Of a DNA stretch of 64,000 nt, positions 44,881-53,989 are shown piece after piece (position 1 is the first letter of the stretch; the number at the start of each line of letters is the position of its first letter). A model generated the notes under the pieces. That model worked only from the letters and a program-made list of their open reading frames with translations. It made no database searches and was not told the origin of the DNA. The position numbers and the translations under genes are program-made. The DNA is from CAZMNY01 sp964567745 (GTDB taxonomy: Bacteria; Planctomycetota; Planctomycetia; Pirellulales; Pirellulaceae). The stretch is from assembly GCA_964567745.1 (NCBI GenBank), contig CAZMNY010000048.1, positions 1 through 64,000 on the forward strand, written 5' to 3'.

Positions 44881-45777
44881 ATGGTCAACCGAATTCAACT
44901 GGCGCTAAGTCTGCTCATTTGCTGCTCTGCTTCGATAGCCACGGCGCAAACTTCGCTAAAGTGGAAGTGGGAGCAAGGCGAGCGGCTGGACGTTCAGCTC
45001 AGTCAGAAGATCGAGAATGTAACGACTGTGAACAAGCGCCCCATCCCCACGGACATATCGCTTGAAATGGAGATGACTTGGCGAGTGATCGGAGTCGATA
45101 GCGACGGCGGCGCCACAGTCGAACAGAAGATTAAACGACTCGCCTTGACCTTGAAAACGCCAGACAAGCCGCCCGTCGAATATGACTCGAAACAACCACA
45201 ACACTCCACCGCCGCCCGATCGATCGCCGAAACGGTTGGTCCGCTTGTCGGCGTCCCATTCCAGTTCGACATCAGCTCAGCCGGGAAGGTAGAGAGCATC
45301 GTTTGGACTGACGAATCAAAAGAGGCGATCGCGAAAGTTCAAGCCAACTCATCCGTCTCGGCTCTCCTCTCAAAGGACGGCCTTGCCAAGATGCTCCAAC
45401 AGACGTCGCCCCAACTGCCGGACGAGCCGGTCGAAAAAGGGCACAAATGGAGTCGAGCTCGCAAGTTCACTTCCGCTTTCGGAGAGATGACGCAGCAAAC
45501 TACATTTGAATTCGATGGCGCCGAAGATCGCGACGGGCGGCCGCTCGCTTTGATCCGCGTGAGCGGCGACCTGGAGACGGAAACGCCAGCCAAATCGGCT
45601 CGCGGCGTTCTCAAGTCACAGGAGCTGACTGGTTCACTTTGGTTTGACACGCAGGCTGGCCGAATGCGAGAAGCAACGATCCGCCAGGAATTGAATTCGG
45701 AACGCAGCTATCGCAACTCGGTCATTGATGTCAAATCGACCAGTACGCTGACCATGAAAGTCAGCAAAGCCCCATGA
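44881..45777 (+). CDS. Exported protein of unknown function (DUF6263-like)
   Basis: ATG 44881 is taken; an upstream GTG at 44869 is possible. A signal peptide (IQLALSLLICCSASIATAQ) precedes about 280 residues of beta-rich sequence with KWKWEQGERLDVQLSQKIE, EMEMTWRVIGVDSDGGATVEQKIKRL, GKVESIVWTDE, LPDEPVEKGHKW and GSLWFDTQAGRMREATIRQEL. This pattern resembles planctomycete DUF6263-type proteins; the family name is from memory and only moderate. No catalytic motif. Likely periplasmic. The Rieske gene follows 57 bases downstream. Confidence 0.65.
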   Translation: MVNRIQLALSLLICCSASIATAQTSLKWKWEQGERLDVQLSQKIENVTTVNKRPIPTDISLEMEMTWRVIGVDSDGGATVEQKIKRLALTLKTPDKPPVEYDSKQPQHSTAARSIAETVGPLVGVPFQFDISSAGKVESIVWTDESKEAIAKVQANSSVSALLSKDGLAKMLQQTSPQLPDEPVEKGHKWSRARKFTSAFGEMTQQTTFEFDGAEDRDGRPLALIRVSGDLETETPAKSARGVLKSQELTGSLWFDTQAGRMREATIRQELNSERSYRNSVIDVKSTSTLTMKVSKAP

Positions 45778-45834
45778 CGCCGCGGCGACTCAGCATCGTC
45801 CACTGAACTAGATAATCAACGACAAACGGAATCG

Positions 45835-46245
45835 ATGACCGAATTCAAGACGATAGCCAAAGTTGGCGATATCCCAGAAGGGAAGGGACAAGCATACGCT
45901 GTCAACGGGCGGATGGTTGCCGTGTTCTGCGAAGAAGGCGAGCATTTCGCGATCGACGATTTTTGTCCCCACATGGGCGCGTCGCTTGCCGGCGGACTGG
46001 TCGAAGACGGCACCGTCGCTTGTCCGTGGCATATGTGGCGTTTCTGCATTCGCAAGGGCACTTGGTTGGACAATCCCAAGATCGGCATCGACAGTTTTGA
46101 ATTGCGCGTGCAAGACTCCGAAATCCAAGTTCGAGTTCCACCTCCGCAGCCAAGATCGGAACGCGACGACGACAACAATTCCTCTGGCAAAAATTCCTCC
46201 GAACTCGGATCGAAATGCGACAATTGCGGCGATACAACTCAGTAG
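45835..46245 (+). CDS. Rieske [2Fe-2S] ferredoxin-like protein
   Basis: A small soluble protein of 136 residues with both Rieske boxes: Cys44-Pro-His46 in DDFCPHMGAS and Cys63-x2-His66 in VACPWHMWRF. This is the arrangement of NirD-like and dioxygenase-type ferredoxins. It has no membrane anchor. A tail of about 40 polar residues (SERDDDNNSSGKNSSE) ends with a CDNC motif. The electron partner is not identified; no oxygenase or nitrite reductase subunit is adjacent. Confidence 0.92.
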   Translation: MTEFKTIAKVGDIPEGKGQAYAVNGRMVAVFCEEGEHFAIDDFCPHMGASLAGGLVEDGTVACPWHMWRFCIRKGTWLDNPKIGIDSFELRVQDSEIQVRVPPPQPRSERDDDNNSSGKNSSELGSKCDNCGDTTQ

Positions 46246-46365
46246 GTTCGCCGGCAAATGCCGTCGCAACAGTTGACGCTGCCGCGGTTCAATTTCGTTT
46301 TGATTTGAGTTCTGGTCTTCGACTTTCCGTTTTCTAAATCACAAACACAAGCAGCGAATACGCCG

Positions 46366-48234
46366 ATGCTCAATGTCGACTTGAAGAATAGACTAGTCAG
46401 CAGCATTTTACCGCGAGTGCAAACGCCCGCCCAATATTTGGGCGGGGAGCTCAACATGGTTCGCAAGAATCATCATGAGGTTGCCGGCAAGCTCTGCATG
46501 GCCTTTCCAGACGCCTACACGATCGGCATGAGTCATCATGGGCTTCAGGTGCTTTACACGCTGATGAATGCCAGAGCTGATTGGGCGTGCGAGCGAGTGT
46601 TCACGCCTTGGCCCGATATGGAGCACGAACTGCGCAGCAGCGGCACTCCGCTGTATAGCTTGGAGACGTTTACTCCGCTCAGCGAATTCGATGTGCTCGG
46701 TTTCTCGTTGCAATACGAAGTCGGCTCGGTCAACATCCTGACCATGCTCGACTTGGGCGGCGTTCCGATTCGTACCGACGAACGAACCGCAGCCGATCCC
46801 TTGGTCATTGCCGGCGGGCCATGCGCGCAGAACCCTGAGCCGATGGCGGCATTCATCGATTTGTTTGTCATCGGCGACGGCGAGCCGAGTTTGCCGTTGA
46901 TTTGCGACATGTGGATGGAGTTGCGAGAGGCGGCGAAATCGAACGGAGGATTGAAGAGCGGCAAAGCCGGCCAGGATCAGAGAGGCGAGATCCTGCTCGA
47001 AATGGCCAAGCGTCTGCCGTTCGCATACATCCCGCAGTTCTATCGAGCCGAATATGTCAACGGGCGCTTCGCCTCGTTGCAACGAACGCACGCCGACGTG
47101 CCGGAGACGATCGAGCCGTCGGTTATTCGTGATCTCGACGGAATTCCACTGCCGACCAAACCGATCGTGCCGTTTATCGAATGCGTTCACGATCGCATCG
47201 CGGTCGAGATCATGCGAGGCTGCCCTTGGCAATGCCGTTTTTGTCAAAGCACGGTCATCAAACGGCCCTTGCGCATCCGCAGCGTCGACACGATTATCGA
47301 AGGCGCGCTCGAAAGCTATCGAAACACGGGATACAACGAGATTTCGGTCCTCTCGCTTTCCAGCAGCGACTATCCTCACTTCGAAGAACTGATCACCCGA
47401 CTGCGAGAAGTTTTCCGGCCGCTCGGCGTCAACGTCTCGGTGCCGAGTCTACGCGTAAACGATCAATTGCGAAGCATTGCCGAATTGATCGGCAGCGATC
47501 GCAGGTCGAGTTTGACGCTTGCCCCGGAAGTCGCCCGCGACGACATGCGTGAACAGATTCGAAAGAAGATCAAGAACGACGATCTCTACGAAGGATGTCG
47601 AGCCGCGTTTAGCAATAACTATAACGCGGTCAAACTGTATTTCATGTGCGGTCTGCCCGGCGAACGCGACGTCGATTTGGACGGCATCATCGAAATGGCC
47701 GAGACGATTGCGCGAATCGGCAAGGAAGTCAAAGGACGCTACCCGAAGGTGACCGCGTCGGTATCCAATTTCGTGCCCAAATCGCATACGCCGTACCAAT
47801 GGAATGGAATGCAAACCCGCGACTATTTCAGATGGGCGCACGAGTACTTGTTTCAGAAGAAGCAGATTCGCGCCGTGCAATTGAAACGTCACGACATCGA
47901 TACAAGCTTGCTAGAGGGCGTGTTGAGCCGCGGCGACCGGCGTGTCGGCGATGCGATTCAATTGGCCTGGGAGCGCGGGGCGAGAATGGACAGCTGGTCC
48001 GAATACCTCGACCCATCGCGTTGGTGGAAGGCCTTCGACGATGCCGGCGTCGACGCGATCCAAACGGCCCACGAGCCGTTCACGTTAGACGACAAACTTC
48101 CCTGGGATCACGTCAACGTGAAGTCGGGCCGCGCCTTTTTGGAAAAAGAACAATCGCGTTCGGTGGTGCAGCTCGACGCCATGGCGGAAGAGCACCCTCT
48201 GGCCGTGGCTGAAACTCGCAGCGACGGCAGCTGA
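46366..48234 (+). CDS. B12-binding-type radical SAM protein (TIGR03960-like)
   Basis: A 622-residue protein. The N-terminal part (ARADWACERVFTPWPDMEHELR..., LGFSLQYEVGSVNILTMLDLGGVP, GGPCAQNPEP, FIGDGE-like VIGDGEPSLP) is the degenerate cobalamin-binding-like domain of the TIGR03960 family. The radical SAM cluster is CPWQCRFC near residue 286, followed by LSLSSSDYPHFEELI, SLTLAPEVARDDMR, LYFMCGLPGERDVDLDGI and SNFVPKSHTPYQW. The family is often fused to, or followed by, a DUF2344 protein. None is next to it here. It is probably an RNA- or tRNA-modifying enzyme by family context, but the reaction is unproven. Confidence 0.9.
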   Translation: MLNVDLKNRLVSSILPRVQTPAQYLGGELNMVRKNHHEVAGKLCMAFPDAYTIGMSHHGLQVLYTLMNARADWACERVFTPWPDMEHELRSSGTPLYSLETFTPLSEFDVLGFSLQYEVGSVNILTMLDLGGVPIRTDERTAADPLVIAGGPCAQNPEPMAAFIDLFVIGDGEPSLPLICDMWMELREAAKSNGGLKSGKAGQDQRGEILLEMAKRLPFAYIPQFYRAEYVNGRFASLQRTHADVPETIEPSVIRDLDGIPLPTKPIVPFIECVHDRIAVEIMRGCPWQCRFCQSTVIKRPLRIRSVDTIIEGALESYRNTGYNEISVLSLSSSDYPHFEELITRLREVFRPLGVNVSVPSLRVNDQLRSIAELIGSDRRSSLTLAPEVARDDMREQIRKKIKNDDLYEGCRAAFSNNYNAVKLYFMCGLPGERDVDLDGIIEMAETIARIGKEVKGRYPKVTASVSNFVPKSHTPYQWNGMQTRDYFRWAHEYLFQKKQIRAVQLKRHDIDTSLLEGVLSRGDRRVGDAIQLAWERGARMDSWSEYLDPSRWWKAFDDAGVDAIQTAHEPFTLDDKLPWDHVNVKSGRAFLEKEQSRSVVQLDAMAEEHPLAVAETRSDGS

Positions 48235-48266
48235 CCCGTTACTGGCTGACCCGTTACTGGCTGACC
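48231..48266. repeat. Short 15-bp direct repeat at the radical SAM stop codon
   Basis: CTGACCCGTTACTGG occurs at 48231-48245 and 48246-48260, with a third partial copy ctgacc at 48261-48266. The first copy contains the TGA stop. No T-run or strong hairpin is associated. Confidence 0.8.
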
Positions 48267-48359
48267 TAAGAGTTGGCTTACGGCAGGGTTGACTTGCGCT
48301 GAGGTTGGCAAAGCGGAAACGTACGCGAGTGGTGCAAACCTTCGATTCGGGAGGTCTTG

Positions 48360-51218
48360 ATGTTGAGATACGCCGTGCGGTCGAGCATAGGGTGGTTGCC
48401 GTTTGCGTTCATCGCTCTGGTTCTGGTTCAACCCACGGCGGCGGCGGCGCCTGTCGACGATCCCAAATTGGCCGAAGCCCGTCGGCTCTGGCTGGCCGGC
48501 CGCTACGATGAAGCGGAGCCAGCGGCCCGCAAATTACTGTCGGCGACGCCCAATGCATCCGTCATTCTTGCTCGAACACTTGCCGAAACCGGACGGCGAA
48601 GTGAAGCGATTAAGGAATTGCGTAAGTCCGCGAAAACATGGGGTCCGCAAGCGGCCTACGTTCACGGCGAGTTGGCCCTGCTGCTTTTTGATAGCGGCGA
48701 ATACGACGGCGCGACGGCCGCTGTCACTCAAGCCAAAGTGGGAAAGCATCTGCTCCCCGCGGCCGAATGGGCGTCCGCTGAATTACATCGGGTCCATGGG
48801 CGACTCGAGGAAGCCGTGGCGGGATACGATCGACTCGTTGAACGCTTGAGTCAAAGCGATGCCGAGACGGATTCGGAATCCCTGTTCTGGATGGCCCGAG
48901 CGGCGATACAACAAGCGAGCTGGGGAGAAGCGAATGGTGCCCACCGGACTGTGGTCGGCCGGTTGATCCCGCGCATTATGCGAAAGGAACCATCCTATTG
49001 GCCAGCGCAAATGTTCGCCGCGCAACTCTACGCGGAAAAATCAAATCCGGCGCAGGCGGAAGCCGAAATCGATCGTGTTCTCGCTTCCAACCCAAATGCG
49101 CCGTCACTGCACGCGCTCCGAGGCCAGCTGGCCATTCGGCGATACGACCACCGCAGAGCTGAATCCGCGCTGGCCAAGATCCGCCGAGTCGACGCGCATT
49201 CGCCGGCGGCCCAGCGACTGCAAGCGCAAATCGCTTTGCAGCAGTGGCGGTTCGACGACGCCATCGCGCTGCTCGACAAAGCCAAGCAAGCTAATTCGCG
49301 CGATGAGCGAACCTTGGGGATGTTGGCTGCTGCGATTTGGGGCAGGGCGGGGCTTCACAAACCGGCGCCGTCGACCGTCACAGAACTGATGAAAGAAGTT
49401 GAATCGAGAAACCCGCATTGCGTTCGCTTCTACGAATCCCTGGCCGCTCAGATCGTCAGCATGCGGAAGTATCCATTTGCGGTTGAGCCATACGTGGAGG
49501 CAATTCGGCGGCATCCCAAGCGAGTCGGCATTCGCGGACAGCTGGGCCTGTTGCTGATGCGGCTTGCGCGAGAAGAAGAAGCGAAAGCCCTGCTCGTCAC
49601 GGCCTTCAAGAACGATCCATTCAATGTGCGAGTCAAAAATATGCTTGAGGTCCTCGAGGTGCTGGGATCATACGCTGTGTTGGAATCTGAGCATTTTGTG
49701 ATTCGCTTTGATCATGGAGCGGACGGCGTCTTGGCCGAACACGCAGCTCGATATTTGGAAGAGGAAGTCTATCCCGAGATCACCAAGCAACTCGGCTTCG
49801 AACCAAAGGGCAAGTCGTTAATTGAGATCTTCAGCAAGTCGCGAAACACGAGCGGGCACAGCTGGTTCAGCGCGCGCATGATCGGTCTTCCATTCGTGGG
49901 AACCGTCGGCGCCTGCGCCGGACGAATCGTCGCGATCACTTCGCCAAATGACGTCAAGAAGAAATTTAGTTGGGCGCGGGTGTTGAGGCACGAGTTCGTA
50001 CATGTGGTGAACTTGCAGCAGACGAACTTTCACATCCCGCATTGGTTTACCGAAGCCATGGCGGTGCGACTTGAGGACGCGCCGCGACCCGCTGAGTGGG
50101 AGGAAATTCTGGCGCGAAGACATGCTTCAGCCAGCCTGTTTACTCTTACTAACATCAATTCTGGATTCGTTCGCCCGAAGAGCAGCGATGACTGGACACT
50201 GGCTTATTGCCAATCTGAGCTCTACGCGGAATATTTGACCAATCGGTACGGGCAAGACGCCCTCGCTAAGATGCTCGCCGCCTACGCCGACAACCAAAGC
50301 ACCGAGCAAGCGGTGACAAGTTCGTTCGGGGCCACTTTGGAGACGATTGAGAGCGGCTACGCCATTTACGTGGACAAAATTGTCGCCGCGATTCATTTCA
50401 AGCAACAGTTGGAACCAGCCACGGAGCATCTCGAGCGTTTGGTAAAAGACCAACCCGAGAGCGCCGCTAATCACGCTAACTTGGCGTTGGCTAGGTTGAA
50501 GCGGAATCGAAAACCAGCGGCGCGCGAAGCGGCCTTGGCGGCGTTTGAGCGGGAGCCGAACGAGCCGACGGCGCTTTTTGTGCTGGCCCGACTTGAGTTA
50601 TCAATAGGCGACGAAGCGTCAGCAATCGCGAGATTAAAACTCGCCTACGATCGCGAGGCCCCGAATGAAAACGTCCTCCTGCTACTCGCCGCGTTACGGC
50701 TTAAGAATCGCGAGTTCGACGAGGTCGCCGACATGATGGAGGTCGGGGCGAAGTCGTTCCCGCACCCGACTCGCTGGTTAAAACAACTGGCTCGAGTTCA
50801 CCTAAAATCCGGAGACAACGACGCGCTCTACTCGGTACTCGCCCGATTGGCCAAAGCCGAGGGAGATAGTCTCCTCTATCGGCGCAAACTGATCCAACTG
50901 GCGAGCGAAGCCGATAATCACCGAGATGTCATCAAATGGGCGAACCAATCGTTGCAAATCGACGTAATGGACGCCGGCCACCATGCTCAACTGGGCTTGG
51001 CGCAGCTGGCCTTGGGTCGATCCGCCAACGCGTTGCGGTCGCTGAAAACGGCGACACGCCTCGATCCCAATCCGCCGAGCTGGCGATTGGGTTTGGCGCG
51101 GGCTGCCAAAGCGGTCGGTGACCGGACATTTGCCAAGCAGATCCTGACGGAACTTGCCGCAGAGACGCCCGATTATCCCGGCGTCAGAGAATTGCTCAAG
51201 GAATTCAAGCATGACTGA
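48360..51218 (+). CDS. Exported TPR protein with gluzincin metallopeptidase domain
   Basis: ATG 48360 follows GGGAGG; a TTG just before it is unlikely. After a signal peptide (GWLPFAFIALVLVQPTAAAA) come N-terminal TPR-like repeats (about 30-430). A peptidase-MA-like zinc domain follows, with RHEFVHVVNLQQTNFHIPHWFTEAMA: HEFVH near residue 544 and the third-ligand Glu in WFTEAMA. More TPR repeats (about 690-950, e.g. AANHANLALARLKRNRKPAAREAALAAFEREP) complete the 952 residues. It is a periplasmic, probably proteolytic scaffold. Its 3' end overlaps mazG by 8 bases, so the two are co-translated or tightly coupled. Confidence 0.88.
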   Translation: MLRYAVRSSIGWLPFAFIALVLVQPTAAAAPVDDPKLAEARRLWLAGRYDEAEPAARKLLSATPNASVILARTLAETGRRSEAIKELRKSAKTWGPQAAYVHGELALLLFDSGEYDGATAAVTQAKVGKHLLPAAEWASAELHRVHGRLEEAVAGYDRLVERLSQSDAETDSESLFWMARAAIQQASWGEANGAHRTVVGRLIPRIMRKEPSYWPAQMFAAQLYAEKSNPAQAEAEIDRVLASNPNAPSLHALRGQLAIRRYDHRRAESALAKIRRVDAHSPAAQRLQAQIALQQWRFDDAIALLDKAKQANSRDERTLGMLAAAIWGRAGLHKPAPSTVTELMKEVESRNPHCVRFYESLAAQIVSMRKYPFAVEPYVEAIRRHPKRVGIRGQLGLLLMRLAREEEAKALLVTAFKNDPFNVRVKNMLEVLEVLGSYAVLESEHFVIRFDHGADGVLAEHAARYLEEEVYPEITKQLGFEPKGKSLIEIFSKSRNTSGHSWFSARMIGLPFVGTVGACAGRIVAITSPNDVKKKFSWARVLRHEFVHVVNLQQTNFHIPHWFTEAMAVRLEDAPRPAEWEEILARRHASASLFTLTNINSGFVRPKSSDDWTLAYCQSELYAEYLTNRYGQDALAKMLAAYADNQSTEQAVTSSFGATLETIESGYAIYVDKIVAAIHFKQQLEPATEHLERLVKDQPESAANHANLALARLKRNRKPAAREAALAAFEREPNEPTALFVLARLELSIGDEASAIARLKLAYDREAPNENVLLLLAALRLKNREFDEVADMMEVGAKSFPHPTRWLKQLARVHLKSGDNDALYSVLARLAKAEGDSLLYRRKLIQLASEADNHRDVIKWANQSLQIDVMDAGHHAQLGLAQLALGRSANALRSLKTATRLDPNPPSWRLGLARAAKAVGDRTFAKQILTELAAETPDYPGVRELLKEFKHD

Positions 51219-51603
51219 GAATCCCCAGGAAACTGAGAATCCCGAGGAAGTGGCCGAAGACGAAAACCGCGAGGGCGGCCAGCCGAGCGGCGGAGAAAAC
51301 GTGGTGTCGATTGGTGATTTTCAGGCGTTGATTCGCGAGATGTACTTCGAGAAAGATGAGGCGCGTGGGATTGACGGCACCTTCATGTGGTTGATGGAGG
51401 AAGTCGGAGAGCTGGCGTCGGCTTTGCGAGGGAGTGACCGCATCAATCTCGAGGAGGAGTTCGCCGACGTTTTGGCGTGGCTCACGACCATTGCTAACGT
51501 CGCCGACATCGACCTGACGAAGGCAATTGCTCGTAAGTATGGTTCGGGTTGTCCGGGTTGCAACCTCTACGTCTGCCAGTGCGACGACGCTGGCAAGCCA
51601 TAG
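51211..51603 (+). CDS. MazG-like nucleotide pyrophosphohydrolase
   Basis: ATG 51211 overlaps the stop of the upstream gene (ATGACTGA), giving 130 residues. An acidic N-terminus of about 30 residues is followed by the MazG helices: FMWLMEEVGELASALRG (EEVGE 63-67) and NLEEEFADVLAWLTTIAN (EEEFAD 81-86), the Mg-binding EExxE and ExxD signatures. The C-terminus has four cysteines (CPGCNLYVCQC, Cys114, 117, 122 and 124) that could bind zinc. The function is likely removal of aberrant NTPs. Coupling to an exported TPR peptidase has no obvious logic. Confidence 0.88.
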   Translation: MTENPQETENPEEVAEDENREGGQPSGGENVVSIGDFQALIREMYFEKDEARGIDGTFMWLMEEVGELASALRGSDRINLEEEFADVLAWLTTIANVADIDLTKAIARKYGSGCPGCNLYVCQCDDAGKP

Positions 51604-51727
51604 AATCCCAACCCAATCTCGAATTCGCCAAGTTGCCCGTCAGTAGGGTTGTTCTTTGAAATGGCTCGGCCGACTATGCTGAAAGCTGTATCTCATTCTC
51701 GTCTTCAGAGCCCGCCCAGAGGGACAA

Positions 51728-53989
51728 ATGGATAATGTGTCTCTGTCAGAGCCTGGGCTCGCCTGCGTTCGCTCGCCAAGCTACTGGACGCGGCTCGGGT
51801 CAATCACGCTGTTTCTCGTTTTGTCATCGTCGCTGTGCGGCGCTGCACGGTCTCAAGAATCCATTGAGGCGACTCGGGTAGGCTTTGACAACGAGGTTCA
51901 GGTCGGTTTCTGGACGCCAGTTCGCGTCGATCTATCGAGTGGCGCAGGCGACGTGACAGTCGAAGTTGAGGTGCCGGACGCTGACGGCGGACAAGCGATC
52001 TTCCAGCAGCAGCCCTCAGAGCCAGGCGATCAGCAGAGGTCGGTCTACATCAAGCTGGGTCGTCGCCGCGGACAAATTGTCGTTCGAGCCTTCAGTGCCG
52101 AGGGCGACGTACTCGACAAACAGACTCTACTGCTCGAGCGAGACGTTCAGGTGCATGTATCGACTCGAGAGTCGGTGTTGTGCTTGGCGCCCAAGAGCGC
52201 TGGATTCATCGATCTGAAGTTTGTCTTCCGCCGCCTACAACATCGTTCGGCGGATGAGAAACCGCTGGCTTACTACGTCGATTCCGCCGAGTTGTTGCCG
52301 AACGATTGGTACGGCTACGAGAGTATCGACCGAGTCTTTGTTACGACGAGCGACTCGGGCGTCTTGGATGACATGACGGCTCAGCAAAGCGCGGCGCTGG
52401 AGCTTTGGGTCAGACTCGGAGGGCGTTTAACGATTTGTGTCGGTCGTCGAGCTGAGCAAGTCGCCGGCCTGACGTCGATCAAGAACTTGCTCCCGCAAGG
52501 CGTCCCCAAGACAGCGACGCAACAGCGTGCGGTGGGGATTGAGAAATACGTCGTCCAAACGACGCAACCGCTACCGCCTTACCTGATCTCGCTTTGGGAC
52601 GAACCTCGCGGAGCTGTCTTGGCTTCGGAGCAATCGTTGACCGGCGAGTCGCGCGCGGTGATCATGCGATACCCGCACGGTTTGGGAATGGTTACCGCTG
52701 CGATGGTCGATCTCGACCAAAGGCCTTTCAACAACTGGGAATCGCAGTCCGTTATTTTGGCGGGCGTGCTTCAGTTGGGCGGTAAGGATCGGATCAACGA
52801 CGAACGCGTCAAATCGACGGGCCAGATCACCCACATCGGGTACGAAGATCTGAGCGGTCAACTCCGTTCGGCGCTCGAACAGTTTCGCGGCCCTCAAGGC
52901 GGCAGCGTGATTATCGCCTTTTCCTTCGTGGCCGCCTGTATCGTTTTTTACATTCTACTTGTCGCTCCTTGCGACTATTTCCTACTGCGTCGGCTGATTG
53001 GACGCATGGAGTGGACTTGGGTCACGTTTCCCCTCATCGTGTTAATTGGGTGCGGTGCTGTTTATTACGCGTCGAGTCAATGGCGTTTGCCTGATTTGAC
53101 AGTGAACCAAGTTGATGTTGTCGACTTTGACTTTGCCACCGGCACCTTGAAAGGCCAGTCATGGTCTAGCGTCTACTCGCCTAAAACGAGTGCTTTCGAT
53201 GTGTCCGTCGAGCCGGCATTTGAGTTGCGATGGCGCGAAGGGGACAGCGACGCGTCGGAGGGGCAACTGATTTCCTGGATGGGTCTGCCCGGTCGGGGTC
53301 TCGGCGGACTCAACGCCTCGACGCCAGGCGCATTTTTTGATTCGCCCTATCGAGTCGAATGGGAGAACAAGCAGCGAACTCAACTCCGACATCTGCCTAT
53401 TGCGATCGGTTCAACAAGGCAGCTTACCGCCACGTGGTGGCAATCGCACGTTGTCGCCGGCGAGGTCAATCTGACTCGCAAACGTGAATACCTGCAAGGC
53501 GAGTTCACAAACCCGTTTCCTGTTGAGATCGAAGATGGCGTCCTCTACTACAACGACTGGGCGTACGACGTCACGCGACGCGTCTTGCCCAACCAGACGA
53601 TCTCAGTTGCTGAGCTCGAAGAGCCGAGAGATCTGGTGTGGAAACTGACTCGACGCCGAGTTGTCGATTCGCGCAAGACAACCGTCTACAAAACGACGCC
53701 TTGGAACGCTCTGGATTCGAACATTTCGCGACTCGTGGAGATCTTGTCCTTCTACGAAATCGCTGGCGGCAAGTCCTACGCTCGGCTCTCTCATCGCTAC
53801 ATCGACCAGCTCGACTTGAGCGACCAATTGGGGCACGGGCGAGCGATTTTCGTTGGACGAGCCGCAGCGCCCGGGATGGCGTTTCAGCAAGAAGGGCAAC
53901 CTCTGACCGACAAGGGCGGACGGTGGGCCTATTACCGCGCGGTCTTTCCCGTGGCTGAACCCGTTGCAAAAAAAGGCAGTGCTGAATGA
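51728..53989 (+). CDS. Large exported/membrane protein coupled to an ABC ATPase
   Basis: ATG 51728 is preceded by GAGGGAC. A signal peptide (LGSITLFLVLSSSLCGAARS) is followed by an extracytoplasmic beta-rich part (FWTPVRVDLSSGAGDVTVEVEVPD). A Rossmann-like or DUF4350-type part comes next (FVTTSDSGVLDDMTAQQSAALELWVRLGGRLTICVG). Two membrane helices (SVIIAFSFVAACIVFYILLV and WVTFPLIVLIGCGAVYYASS, about residues 395-450) precede a second extracytoplasmic domain. Its stop overlaps the start of the ABC ATPase gene (ATGA), so both are one unit. The layout resembles the auxiliary substrate-binding-like proteins of gliding/ABC-2 exporter clusters, but I do not recognise a named family. Confidence 0.7.
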   Translation: MDNVSLSEPGLACVRSPSYWTRLGSITLFLVLSSSLCGAARSQESIEATRVGFDNEVQVGFWTPVRVDLSSGAGDVTVEVEVPDADGGQAIFQQQPSEPGDQQRSVYIKLGRRRGQIVVRAFSAEGDVLDKQTLLLERDVQVHVSTRESVLCLAPKSAGFIDLKFVFRRLQHRSADEKPLAYYVDSAELLPNDWYGYESIDRVFVTTSDSGVLDDMTAQQSAALELWVRLGGRLTICVGRRAEQVAGLTSIKNLLPQGVPKTATQQRAVGIEKYVVQTTQPLPPYLISLWDEPRGAVLASEQSLTGESRAVIMRYPHGLGMVTAAMVDLDQRPFNNWESQSVILAGVLQLGGKDRINDERVKSTGQITHIGYEDLSGQLRSALEQFRGPQGGSVIIAFSFVAACIVFYILLVAPCDYFLLRRLIGRMEWTWVTFPLIVLIGCGAVYYASSQWRLPDLTVNQVDVVDFDFATGTLKGQSWSSVYSPKTSAFDVSVEPAFELRWREGDSDASEGQLISWMGLPGRGLGGLNASTPGAFFDSPYRVEWENKQRTQLRHLPIAIGSTRQLTATWWQSHVVAGEVNLTRKREYLQGEFTNPFPVEIEDGVLYYNDWAYDVTRRVLPNQTISVAELEEPRDLVWKLTRRRVVDSRKTTVYKTTPWNALDSNISRLVEILSFYEIAGGKSYARLSHRYIDQLDLSDQLGHGRAIFVGRAAAPGMAFQQEGQPLTDKGGRWAYYRAVFPVAEPVAKKGSAE

